A DNA stretch of 64,000 bases from Gordonia sp. PDNC005 (GTDB lineage: Bacteria; Actinomycetota; Actinomycetes; Mycobacteriales; Mycobacteriaceae). The notes beneath the pieces were generated by a model. That model saw only the letters and a program-made list of their open reading frames with translations, made no database searches and was not told the origin of the DNA. This document shows, one piece after another, positions 54,694-62,563 of the stretch (positions are counted from its first letter, which is position 1; each line of letters opens with the position of its first letter). The position numbers and the translations under genes are program-made. The stretch is from assembly GCF_016919385.1 (NCBI RefSeq), contig NZ_CP070351.1, forward strand, positions 2,728,001 through 2,792,000. Reading direction: 5' to 3'.

Positions 54694-56046
54694 ATGAACG
54701 ATCTCCCCTTCGGATTCTCGGCGTCCGGCAACGACGACGGTCGTGACGACAACGGTCAGAACCCCGGCGTGCCCGGCGGGTTCGACCCGAACATGCTCGG
54801 CCAGCTGTTCAACCAGCTCGGCTCCATGTTCAGCGGAATGGGCTCGGGGATGACCCCCGGCGGCAACGGTTCCGGTCCGGTCAACTACGAGGTCGCCGCC
54901 AACCTGGCACGGCAGCAGATCGGCAACTTCACCCCGATGCTCGCCAAGGAGGAGTCGGCGGTGGCCGACGCCGTCCGGCTCGCCGAAGTGTGGCTCGACG
55001 AACAGACGACGCTGCCCGCCGGAATCACGACGACGGCGGCGTGGACGCCCGTCGACTGGCTCGAGAACACGATGCCGACATGGCGCACGCTGTGCGACCC
55101 GGTCGCCGAGCAGATGGCCCGCAGCATGACCGACGGCCTACCTGACGAAGCGAAGTCGATGGCGGGGCCGATGATCGGCATCCTCGGCCAGATGAGCGGC
55201 AGCATGTACGGCAGCCAACTCGGTCAAGGCCTGGGAACTCTCGCAAAGGATGTCCTGACATCCACCGACATCGGATTGCCACTCGCGCCGACGACCACCG
55301 GTGTGCTGCTCCCCGAGGCGATCGCACGCTTCTCCGAAGGCCTCGACCTGCCCGCCCAGGAGATCGTCGTGTTCCTCGCCGCCCGCGAGGCCGCACACGT
55401 CCGCCTCTTCACACACGTCCCGTGGCTCAAGCAGCGTCTCCTCGCCACTGTCGAGGAGTACGCGCGCGGGATCCGGATCGACTTCAGCGGCATGCAGAAC
55501 CTCGCCGAAGGCATCGACCCGCAACAGTTGTTCAGCGACCCGTCCAAGATGGAAGAGCTGATGGGATCGGCTGCGGCGTTCGAACCGCAGACCACACCCG
55601 AGCAGCAAGCAGCCCTCGCTCGCCTGGAAACTCTCCTCGCACTCATCGAGGGATGGGTCGAGACCGTCGTCAGCAACGCGCTGTCGGACCGCATCCCGAG
55701 CACGGCGGCGCTCACCGAGACGATGCGCCGTCGTCGAGCGACCGGAGGGCCGGCCGAGCAGACGTTCGCCACCCTCATCGGCCTCGATCTACGTCCCCGT
55801 AAGCTCCGGGAAGCCGCAGACCTGTGGCGAAAGCTCACCGACGCATCCGACGTGACGGTCCGCGACGGTGTCTGGGGCCACCCCGACCTCCTGCCCGACG
55901 GCGAGGACATCGACTCCCCCGCCGCGTTCATCGACCGAGTGATCGGCGGCGACTCGTCCCTCGACGACGCGATCGCCGAACTGGAACGCAGCCTGGCACA
56001 GGACGATGAGAACCCCGACGACAAGGGCGACGACACATCCCGCTGA
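54694..56046 (+). CDS. zinc-dependent metalloprotease-like protein (DUF2342 family)
   Basis: 450 residues from the ATG at 54694 (TACCGT 7 bases upstream); an in-frame GTG at 54685 is possible. The Gly/Asn-rich N terminus and the core E-I-V-V-F-L-A-A-R-E-A-A-H-V-R-L-F-T-H-V-P-W-L, with E-x-x-x-H-type metal residues, define the DUF2342/TIGR03624 hydrolase family of actinobacteria. The C-terminal half includes P-G-G-P-A-E-Q-T-F-A-T-L-I-G-L-D-L-R-P-R-K-like spacing. Substrate not known. Neighbours suggest a conserved envelope or stress block. Confidence 0.85.
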   Translation: MNDLPFGFSASGNDDGRDDNGQNPGVPGGFDPNMLGQLFNQLGSMFSGMGSGMTPGGNGSGPVNYEVAANLARQQIGNFTPMLAKEESAVADAVRLAEVWLDEQTTLPAGITTTAAWTPVDWLENTMPTWRTLCDPVAEQMARSMTDGLPDEAKSMAGPMIGILGQMSGSMYGSQLGQGLGTLAKDVLTSTDIGLPLAPTTTGVLLPEAIARFSEGLDLPAQEIVVFLAAREAAHVRLFTHVPWLKQRLLATVEEYARGIRIDFSGMQNLAEGIDPQQLFSDPSKMEELMGSAAAFEPQTTPEQQAALARLETLLALIEGWVETVVSNALSDRIPSTAALTETMRRRRATGGPAEQTFATLIGLDLRPRKLREAADLWRKLTDASDVTVRDGVWGHPDLLPDGEDIDSPAAFIDRVIGGDSSLDDAIAELERSLAQDDENPDDKGDDTSR

Positions 56047-56070
56047 GCATAGACACGCTCGTGTACCTCA

Positions 56071-56137
56071 AAACTCAGGACTGAGGTCGAAACTCGAGGG
56101 AATACTGCCCTCGAGTGCCCGTATCGATACTGAGTTT
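56071..56137 (+). terminator. nested hairpins with competing pairings
   Basis: CTCGAGGG (56093-56100) pairs with CCCTCGAG (56108-56115). Outside it AAACTCAG (56071-56078) can pair with CTGAGTTT (56130-56137), but the same CTCAG can instead fold onto CTGAG at 56081-56085. It lies between two plus-strand genes and could be a terminator or a switch. Confidence 0.5.
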
Positions 56138-56225
56138 GGGGGCGCGTCCGAGTCGGTGAACCAGCGGGTTCGTGCCTGTGGAATTCGTGGTCGACGAAAT
56201 CGGACAAGGGTGACATCGTGACGGC

Positions 56226-57071
56226 ATGACGGCCACCGTGAACGCCCCCGACCTACCGGTTCTCCTGCCGGGGGTACCAGTTCTCGCGCGACGAGACTCG
56301 TGTGTGCAGGTCGGGTGCGATCCAGGCAGCGCGATCCTGATCGACGTCGACCGCGACGTCGACACCCGGACCGTCGCGACACTGCTTCAATCCCTGCGCC
56401 AGCCCACGGACTATCGATCGATTGCGCGCACCGTACGGGCGATCGGCCTCGACGCCCGGACGTTCCGCTCCATACTCGACCGTCTGGTCGCAGCCGGGCA
56501 GGCCGCTCGACCCGACGGGCCACCCACGCTGACAGTGCCGGTCCACATCCTGGGGCGCGGCGACGTCGCCCGCGAACTCACCAAGTCTCTGACCGACGCT
56601 GACATGACAGTCGACGAGGTACCGACGACCGGCCTCATCGTGATCGCAGATCAACCCGTGCCCGATCCACGACTCACCCGACTGCTCATGGCGGCACGCC
56701 TGCCGCACCTCCCCGTCCACCTGCGCGACGGCATCGGCGTGGTGGGACCGCTCGTCCTGCCCGGAACGTCGAGTTGCCTGCGGTGCGCCGACCTCCACCG
56801 GACCGACTTCGATCCACAGTGGCCGATCGTCGCCGCAAGCCTGCTCGACCTCATCGGGCACGCTGCTCCGGCAGTCCTGCGCGCCACCGTCGCCATCGCC
56901 CACGGTCAGATCGACGAGATCACCACGATGCTTACCTCGTCGTCGCGTGCCCGACCGAGCCTCGTCGAACGAAGCCTCGAGTACAGCAGCGGTCCCTCGC
57001 GGCTCGAGGCTCACTCACGACCCGTTCACCCTCGCTGCGGTTGCGGTGCCGACCCGATCACACAGGTGTAG
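56226..57071 (+). CDS. cyclodehydratase/TOMM leader-binding-like (ThiF-related) protein
   Basis: 281 residues. G-P-L-V-L-P-G-T-S-S-C-L-R-C-A-D-L-H-R-T-D-F-D-P-Q-W-P is the hallmark of the ThiF-like partner protein of azole-forming (TOMM) cyclodehydratases, and the N-terminal third is winged-helix-like as in leader-binding domains. The C-terminal H-P-R-C-G-C-G completes a probable zinc site with the C-L-R-C pair. No YcaO gene or precursor peptide is visible nearby, so it may have another role; a similar orphan sits at this place in mycobacteria (Rv3196 as I recall). The ABC1 kinase gene follows 42 bases later. Confidence 0.75.
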   Translation: MTATVNAPDLPVLLPGVPVLARRDSCVQVGCDPGSAILIDVDRDVDTRTVATLLQSLRQPTDYRSIARTVRAIGLDARTFRSILDRLVAAGQAARPDGPPTLTVPVHILGRGDVARELTKSLTDADMTVDEVPTTGLIVIADQPVPDPRLTRLLMAARLPHLPVHLRDGIGVVGPLVLPGTSSCLRCADLHRTDFDPQWPIVAASLLDLIGHAAPAVLRATVAIAHGQIDEITTMLTSSSRARPSLVERSLEYSSGPSRLEAHSRPVHPRCGCGADPITQV

Positions 57072-57113
57072 GTCAGAGCCGTCCACTATCCTCGACAGAG
57101 GGGAAAGGACACC

Positions 57114-58427
57114 ATGAGCGAGATCACCCGCGGCCAAGGCCGACGCAACGCGAAACTGGCTGCACTGCCGCTCGGCATGGCAGGCCGCGCCGTCGGCGGA
57201 TTCGGCAAACGCATGACCGGCAAGAGCAAAGACGAAGTGAACGCCGAGCTCATGAACAAGACCGCCGAGCAACTGTTCGCAGTCCTCGGCGAGCTCAAGG
57301 GCGGAGCCATGAAAGTTGGGCAGGCCCTCTCCATCATGGAGGCCGCCATTCCCGACGAGTTCGGCGAGCCGTTCCGCGAAGCGCTCACCAAACTGCAGGC
57401 CGAAGCGCCGCCGATGCCGGCGAAGACCGTGCACAAAGTCCTCGACCAACAGCTCGGGACCCGCTGGCGCGAACGCTTCCAAGAGTTCAACGACCAACCC
57501 GCCGCGTCCGCCAGCATCGGCCAGGTCCACAAAGGCGTGTGGAAAGACGGCCGCACCGTCGCCGTCAAAGTCCAGTACCCGGGTGCCGATCACGCCCTCA
57601 AAGCCGACCTCAAGACACTCAGTCGCATGTCCGGCCTCATTCAGAAACTCTCACCCGGCACCGACGTCAAAGGCATGTTCGACGAGCTGATCGATCGGAC
57701 CGAAGACGAGCTCGACTACATCGGCGAAGCCGACAACCAGCGAGCATTCGCGAAGGCGTTCGACGGCGACCCCGACTTCGTGATCCCCAAGGTGATCGCC
57801 AGCGCGCCCAAGGTGATCGTCTCCGAATGGGTGGAAGGCCGACGCCTCTCACAAATAATCACCGACGGCACCCAAGAAGAACGCAACGCCGCCGCGACCA
57901 AGATGACCACGTTCGAAGTCAGTTCCCCGTCCCGCGTCGGTCTGCTCCACGGCGACCCGCACCCGGGCAACTTCTTCGTTCTCGACGACGGCCGTTTCGG
58001 CGTCCTCGACTTCGGCGCAATCGGCCACTACCCCGACGGACTGCCGGCCAAAACCGGCCCGATCCTCGCCCTGGCACGGGACAAGAAGTACGACGAACTC
58101 CGCGACCTCATGGTCGAAGCGGACTTCATCCGCGCGTCACACGCCGACCGAGTCACACCGGACGACCTCGCCAAGTATCTCCAGCCCTACGTCGACCCGC
58201 TGTACAACGACACATTCCACTTCACTCGCAAGTGGTTGCAGCGGGCCGCGGGCAAGGCGACAGACCTGTCCGGCGACGTCTACAAGACGTCCCGCAACCT
58301 CAACGTCCCCCGCGAATACGTGATGGTGTTCCGAGTCCTCATCGGCTGTGTCGGCATCGCCGCACAGCTCAACGCCGAAGCGCCGTATCGGGAGATCATG
58401 GCGGAGTGGGTTCCCGGTATCGCCTGA
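57114..58427 (+). CDS. ABC1/ADCK (UbiB-like) atypical kinase
   Basis: 437 residues. The family's N-terminal K-V-G-Q motif, A-S-A-S-I-G-Q-V-H loop, V-A-V-K-V-Q-Y-P-G lysine, H-G-D-P-H-P-G-N-F catalytic loop and V-L-D-F-G-A-I-G metal motif are all present. ABC1 kinases act as ATPases/kinases in isoprenoid-lipid or quinone metabolism. The mycobacterial counterpart (Rv3197, from memory) has been tied to macrolide tolerance and lies next to whiB7, as here. GGAAAGGACACC precedes the ATG. Confidence 0.92.
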   Translation: MSEITRGQGRRNAKLAALPLGMAGRAVGGFGKRMTGKSKDEVNAELMNKTAEQLFAVLGELKGGAMKVGQALSIMEAAIPDEFGEPFREALTKLQAEAPPMPAKTVHKVLDQQLGTRWRERFQEFNDQPAASASIGQVHKGVWKDGRTVAVKVQYPGADHALKADLKTLSRMSGLIQKLSPGTDVKGMFDELIDRTEDELDYIGEADNQRAFAKAFDGDPDFVIPKVIASAPKVIVSEWVEGRRLSQIITDGTQEERNAAATKMTTFEVSSPSRVGLLHGDPHPGNFFVLDDGRFGVLDFGAIGHYPDGLPAKTGPILALARDKKYDELRDLMVEADFIRASHADRVTPDDLAKYLQPYVDPLYNDTFHFTRKWLQRAAGKATDLSGDVYKTSRNLNVPREYVMVFRVLIGCVGIAAQLNAEAPYREIMAEWVPGIA

Positions 58428-58457
58428 CCTTCTCTGGCGTTCCGCTGAACGCATAGT

Positions 58458-58561
58458 GCGGTGGGGCGGGTGGTATCGGTTTGTTCAGCAGTCCTCGCGG
58501 GCTCGCCTATCGGCTCGCGCGCTGCGGAGGGCTCTCAAACCGATACCACCCGCCCCACCGC
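58458..58561. repeat. 26-bp perfect inverted repeat forming a long stem-loop
   Basis: Arms at 58458-58483 and 58536-58561 are exact inverted copies. The 52-base loop itself folds partly (CGCGGGCTCGCC against GGCTCGCGCG). It fills the gap between the convergent ABC1 kinase and whiB7 genes. It may be a bidirectional terminator or a REP/MITE-like hairpin element. There is no T run. The rest of the gap to 58667 shows nothing else. Confidence 0.8.
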
Positions 58562-58667
58562 GCTTCGCAGCTCGTCTCCGTTGCGATCAGTCGCCATTCG
58601 GTCATGCGCGAGAAAGAACGTGCGCTCGGCCGAACGACGAAGACTGGGGTGGGCATCGCGGGCCAAC

Positions 58668-58952
58668 TCAGGCGACCGCGTTCTTGCGCGGACGGCCACG
58701 GGGACGTTTGCGTGCGATCACGACTCCCCCGTCGAAGATCTCGCCTCCCCAGACGCCCCACGGCTCGGCGCGCTCGAGAGCGAGTTCGAGGCACTGAGCC
58801 CGGAGCGGGCAGGACGTGCAGAGAGCCTTCGCCTCTTCGAGGAGGTTCGGCTGGTCAGCGAACCAGAGATCGGCGTCGCCGCTCTGGCAGGGGAGCTCAA
58901 CAGCTCTTCGCCTGGTGGTGTCGATGGTGGGCGGAAGGGTGGAGATACTCAT
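58668..58952 (-). CDS. whiB7: WhiB7 transcriptional activator of intrinsic antibiotic resistance
   Basis: 94 residues. Four iron-sulfur cysteines (C22, C45, C48, C54), the G-V-W-G-G turn (66-70) that contacts SigA, and a C-terminal AT-hook R-G-R-P-R-K (85-90), which is specific to WhiB7. The 5' position next to uvrD2 matches M. tuberculosis. WhiB7 activates ribosome-protection, efflux and inactivation genes after ribosome stress. Start at 58952, with 58970 as alternative; ribosome sites are weak. Expression is controlled by the 320-nt leader described separately. Confidence 0.93.
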   Translation of the reverse strand: MSISTLPPTIDTTRRRAVELPCQSGDADLWFADQPNLLEEAKALCTSCPLRAQCLELALERAEPWGVWGGEIFDGGVVIARKRPRGRPRKNAVA

Positions 58953-59030
58953 GAAGTCGGGCTTTCTCATCGGAAGATGAACGGGTGTTTCGAATGAACC
59001 CCGGCCGACTCGACCTCAATTGTCGAGAAA

Positions 59031-59064
59031 GGCCACGGTTCGCGTTTCGCGATTCGCCGTGGCC
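59031..59064 (-). terminator. intrinsic attenuator terminator in the whiB7 leader
   Basis: On the minus strand GGCCACGG and CCGTGGCC form a perfect 8-bp stem followed directly by TTTCTC, about 80 bases before whiB7. A further hairpin, GCTAGT - 6 bases - ACTAGC, lies just upstream and overlaps the uORF stop codon, a natural competing structure. Confidence 0.75.
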
Positions 59065-59090
59065 TCGAGAATTCCGAGCTAGTAGTCGAA

Positions 59091-59210
59091 CTAGCCTTGT
59101 CGGAACGGCTGTCGACAGCCTGGACGGGTCACGGGGAATCGCCGGCGCGCTCGCGCCACTGCTCCTGCTGGCGCTGCTGCTTCTGCCAAACGCCAATGCA
59201 CTGCAATCAC
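59091..59210 (-). CDS. upstream ORF in the whiB7 leader, alanine-rich
   Basis: 39 codons starting with GTG at 59210. GGGAG lies 9 bases upstream and the TAG stop at 59091-59093 lies 27 bases before the attenuator stem. The first 21 residues include nine alanines (A-E-A-A-A-P-A-G-A), then an Arg-rich tail. Ribosome stalling here would be expected to alter folding of the downstream hairpins. In mycobacteria whiB7 is controlled by such a uORF and has been linked to alanine starvation; transfer to this organism is inference. Confidence 0.65.
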   Translation of the reverse strand: MIAVHWRLAEAAAPAGAVARARRRFPVTRPGCRQPFRQG

Positions 59211-59278
59211 GTTGATCGACTCCCTTCCGTTCCAGGTCTCCACCACACGCCGAGATGGGCGTGTCACTTACTCGCACT

Positions 59279-59316
59279 ACTCTAGGTGCGCGTACCGATA
59301 CGCACAACTTATTTTC
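59279..59316 (-). promoter_or_regulatory. whiB7 promoter with AT-rich WhiB7 box
   Basis: TAGAGT (-10, 59279-59284) and TTGTGC (-35, 59302-59307) with a 17-base spacer. The AT-rich GAAAATAAG (59308-59316) directly precedes the -35, as in WhiB7-activated promoters, implying autoactivation. The leader from about 59272 to 58953 holds the uORF and attenuator. Confidence 0.75.
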
Positions 59317-59325
59317 TACCTGCGG

Positions 59326-61323
59326 TTATGCACCGCCGAGCCCTCTGTCGACAGCGTCGAGAACCTCCTGCCCGATGACGTCGACCCGCTCGGAGCCAAA
59401 ACCGCGGATGGCGAGGAGTTCGGACATGTCAACGGGCAGCTCGGTCGCGATGGTCCGGAGCATCGCCTCGCTGAGGACGTTGGCAGGCATGATGTCGTTG
59501 CGATCGGCGAAGTCTTTCCGCCAAGCACGGAGACTGCGGAACACGTCCTTGTCGGGCTCCTGCCGCGGCTCATCGCGCATGTCGACAGGCACGGGCAGGA
59601 CTCCGTCGAGGAAGCGTGAACGCTTGCGGGTGGCACGCCGACCGTCGCCCCGCGACAGGCTCCACGACAAATGCAGATGCTCGCGGGCTCGGGTCACACC
59701 GACGTAGAAGAGCCTGCGCTCCTCCTCCACCTCGTCCTGCGTACCGGTAGCGCGGCCCAGCGGAACCGACCCCTCGTGGAGCCCGGTGAGGAACACCGCG
59801 TCCCATTCGAGGCCCTTGGCCGCGTGCATCGACGACAGGGTGACGCCGTCGATTGTCGGTGCGTGCCGGTTCTTCGATCTCGTGTCGAGTTCCCGGACGA
59901 CAGAGGCGAAGTCGGCGCCCGGCTTTTCCGCGACGACGGTCTCCGCGAGTTCAACGAGTCGCAGCAATTGCTGCCAGCGGGCCTTCGCGTTGGCGCCCGC
60001 GGGCTCGGCGTCGGTGAGCCCGACCGCGGCGAGCGCACGCCGCACCGCGTCGATCACCGGCATCGGCGGCGGCGCGCCCTCGGCGAGAGCCACGAGCCGG
60101 CGCATGCCCGCGGCGATCTCCGGTCGCGAGAAGAAGCCCTGGTCGCCGCGGACCTGGTAGTCGATGCCCGCCGCAGACAGTTCTTCCTCATATTGCTCCG
60201 ACTGCGCGTTCACGCGGTACAGGATGGCGATCTCGGTGGCAGGCACTCCGGCCCGCAGCAGCTTCTTCACCTCACCGACGACGGTCCCGACCTCGGTCGC
60301 CTCGTCCTCGTTCTCGGAGAACACCGGTGCCGGTCCCGAATCGCGTTGCCCCACGAGTCGGAGCCTTGTCCCGGCGATACGACCGCTGGCCTTGCCGATC
60401 ACGTTGTTGGCGAGTTCGACGACCTCGGGCGTCGACCGGTAGTCCCGCTGCAGGCGAACGAGAGTGGCGTCGGGGAACCGCCGGGTGAAGTTCAACAGGT
60501 GATCGGGGGTGGCGCCGGTGAAACTGTAGATGGTCTGATTCGCGTCACCGACGACTGTCAGGTCGTCCCGGTCGCCGAGCCACGCGTCGAGCAGGTTCTG
60601 TTGGATCGGGGTGACGTCTTGGTATTCGTCGACGACAAAACTCCGGTACCGAGAGCGGAACTCGTCGGCGATCGCCGGCTCGGACTGCAGAATCGCGGTG
60701 GTGAAGATGATCAGATCCTCGAAGTCGAGGAGGCGGACGCCGTCGTACGATGCCTTCGTGTCCTCGTATGCCGCGAATATCTGCGCAACGGTCCGCGCGT
60801 CGGTCGGGAGGTCGCGGTGGCCGGTCTTGGCGGCCTCGACGTAGGCCGCAGGACCGATGTCCGACGATTTGGCCCACTCGATCTCCGACGCCAGATCTCG
60901 CATCAGGTCGCGGTCTGCGGAGTCGAGTCCAGCATCGCGGGCGACGCGAGCCACCAGCCGGAACTTGTGGTCGAGCAGTTCCCACTGCGTCGATCCCATG
61001 ACGTTGGGCCAGAAGTACCTCAGTTGTCGCAGAGCCGCCGCGTGGAATGTCTGGGCGACGACGGTGCCCCCCGGCCCCGAGACTCCTAGTCCGGCGAGTC
61101 GTTCACGCATCTCGGCCGCGGCTCGTGCGGTGAAGGTCACGGCGAGCACCTGGCTCGGATTGACCTGTCCGGATTCGATGAGGTGCGCGATTCGACGCGT
61201 GATGGTCCGAGTCTTGCCTGTGCCCGCACCTGCGAGCACACACACCGGCCCACGCGGGGCCGTCACCGCCTCCAACTGCTCGGGGTCGAGGCCCGCGAGC
61301 GCACCCGTCTCAAACGTCGTCAT
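59326..61323 (-). CDS. uvrD2: ATP-dependent DNA helicase UvrD2
   Basis: About 665 residues from the ATG at 61323 (an in-frame GTG at 61329 is possible). SF1 helicase motifs: Walker A A-G-A-G-T-G-K-T near residue 32, V-D-E-Y-Q-D-V, G-D-A-N-Q-T-I-Y-S-F, and L-S-S-M-H-A-A-K-G-L-E-W-D-A-V-F. The C-terminal 75 residues form an HRDC domain (L-L-A-I-R-G-F-G-S-E-R-V-D), which separates UvrD2 from UvrD1. A DNA unwinding and repair enzyme; in M. tuberculosis essential as I recall. Transcribed toward whiB7. Confidence 0.93.
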   Translation of the reverse strand: MTTFETGALAGLDPEQLEAVTAPRGPVCVLAGAGTGKTRTITRRIAHLIESGQVNPSQVLAVTFTARAAAEMRERLAGLGVSGPGGTVVAQTFHAAALRQLRYFWPNVMGSTQWELLDHKFRLVARVARDAGLDSADRDLMRDLASEIEWAKSSDIGPAAYVEAAKTGHRDLPTDARTVAQIFAAYEDTKASYDGVRLLDFEDLIIFTTAILQSEPAIADEFRSRYRSFVVDEYQDVTPIQQNLLDAWLGDRDDLTVVGDANQTIYSFTGATPDHLLNFTRRFPDATLVRLQRDYRSTPEVVELANNVIGKASGRIAGTRLRLVGQRDSGPAPVFSENEDEATEVGTVVGEVKKLLRAGVPATEIAILYRVNAQSEQYEEELSAAGIDYQVRGDQGFFSRPEIAAGMRRLVALAEGAPPPMPVIDAVRRALAAVGLTDAEPAGANAKARWQQLLRLVELAETVVAEKPGADFASVVRELDTRSKNRHAPTIDGVTLSSMHAAKGLEWDAVFLTGLHEGSVPLGRATGTQDEVEEERRLFYVGVTRAREHLHLSWSLSRGDGRRATRKRSRFLDGVLPVPVDMRDEPRQEPDKDVFRSLRAWRKDFADRNDIMPANVLSEAMLRTIATELPVDMSELLAIRGFGSERVDVIGQEVLDAVDRGLGGA

Positions 61324-61395
61324 CACCACGCAGACACGATCTCACGAGGGTCTGACAGATTGGACGACCCGCCGATCATCGAGCAGGAAGGCGCG

Positions 61396-61653
61396 TCAGA
61401 GCAGTCCGAGCTTGGACATGACCTCGCCGACAGCGGGATTGGTGGCGGTGGAGCCGTCACCGTAGAGAGCCGTCGGGACGACGTGGTTGCCGTTGTTGAC
61501 GCTCCCGACGAATTCGGCGGCGTCGGGATTCGCCTCGATGTCGATCTCGGTGTACTCGACGTTGTTCCGGTCCAGGCCCGCCTTCAGCCTGTTGCAGAAC
61601 GGGCACCAGGTGGTCGTGTACAGCGTGAGAGCGGGGTTCGCGACGTCGGTCAT
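61396..61653 (-). CDS. mrx1: mycoredoxin/glutaredoxin-like protein
   Basis: 85 residues with W-C17-P-F-C20, a thioredoxin-fold active site, and V-P-T as the cis-Pro loop. Mycoredoxin-1 reduces mycothiol mixed disulfides; the M. tuberculosis protein has C-G-Y-C as I recall, so the C-P-F-C here is closer to NrdH/glutaredoxin types, but the position between nudC and uvrD2 supports mrx1. TAGATT 7 bases before the ATG (leaderless). Confidence 0.85.
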   Translation of the reverse strand: MTDVANPALTLYTTTWCPFCNRLKAGLDRNNVEYTEIDIEANPDAAEFVGSVNNGNHVVPTALYGDGSTATNPAVGEVMSKLGLL

Positions 61654-61663
61654 GGTGACGAAT

Positions 61664-62563
61664 CTACCGTGGCGCGTGAGCCCAGGCCTCGATGAGGCTC
61701 CGCGCTATCGAGATCGACGCGGGCAGCATGAGCCGGACGCCGGGATCGTCCACGCCCCAGTCGGCGCGACGTTCGAGCGCGGCGAGCACGTCGTCGCGAT
61801 GGAACCACTGTGCGTCGGCGAGCTCGCCGTCGTGGAACACCAGCGGTTCGGACGGATCGGCGACTGCTTCGAAGCCCAGCATCAACGAGCGCGGGAAGGG
61901 CCACGGTTGCGACCCCAGATACCGAGGAGCAGTGACGGTGATGCCCGCTTCTTCGGCGACTTCGCGTTGCACACACTGCTCGAGCGATTCACCCGGTTCG
62001 ACGAACCCGGCAAGCGTTGAGAACCACTTGTCCGGCCACACCGCCTGGCGGCCGAGCAGCACCCTGTCGGCACCGTCGTGGATCACCATGATGACGGCGG
62101 GATCGGTGCGCGGGAACTCGTCGCCCGCATCGGTCCGCAGGATCCAGCCGCCGTTCGCGGTGGTCACCGGCTTCCCGTCCACTGGGGAGAAGCGGGCCGC
62201 GCGATGCCAGTTGAGCATGCCGACCGCAGTCGCGAGCATGCCGGCCTCGTCGTGCGACAGCAGGTGAGCACCGGTCCGAGCATCAGCGGAGTCGCCCGTC
62301 ACCTCCTCGACGCGGATCGCCCACCGATGACTGCCGACGACACCGACGAACACGGCGTCCGGCGGCGGCTCGGCTCCGGTGGCCGACGTCCACGCGAGGG
62401 CGCTGTCGCCCGTCACGGGATAGCGACCCTTGTGGTCGATGTGTAGGACCTGCGCGTTCGCCCATCCGGAAACGAGCGCCTCGGGATTCTTGCGGATCTC
62501 GTCGCCTCGATCGAACTCACCGCGGGAGAGCATCGGCGGTTCGATGAACTCGAACGAGGCCAT
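61664..62563 (-). CDS. nudC: NADH pyrophosphatase NudC
   Basis: 299 residues. Nudix box G-F-V-E-P-G-E-S-L-E-Q-C-V-Q-R-E-V-A-E-E and the NADH-specific S-Q-P-W-P-F-P-R-S-L-M follow it at the expected distance. It hydrolyses NAD(H) to NMN(H) and AMP and may remove NAD caps from RNA. The zinc-ribbon cysteines present in E. coli NudC before the Nudix domain are missing (F-S-P-V-D-G instead). Its ATG overlaps the stop of the K+ channel gene (TGATG), so both are coupled. Confidence 0.92.
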   Translation of the reverse strand: MASFEFIEPPMLSRGEFDRGDEIRKNPEALVSGWANAQVLHIDHKGRYPVTGDSALAWTSATGAEPPPDAVFVGVVGSHRWAIRVEEVTGDSADARTGAHLLSHDEAGMLATAVGMLNWHRAARFSPVDGKPVTTANGGWILRTDAGDEFPRTDPAVIMVIHDGADRVLLGRQAVWPDKWFSTLAGFVEPGESLEQCVQREVAEEAGITVTAPRYLGSQPWPFPRSLMLGFEAVADPSEPLVFHDGELADAQWFHRDDVLAALERRADWGVDDPGVRLMLPASISIARSLIEAWAHAPR

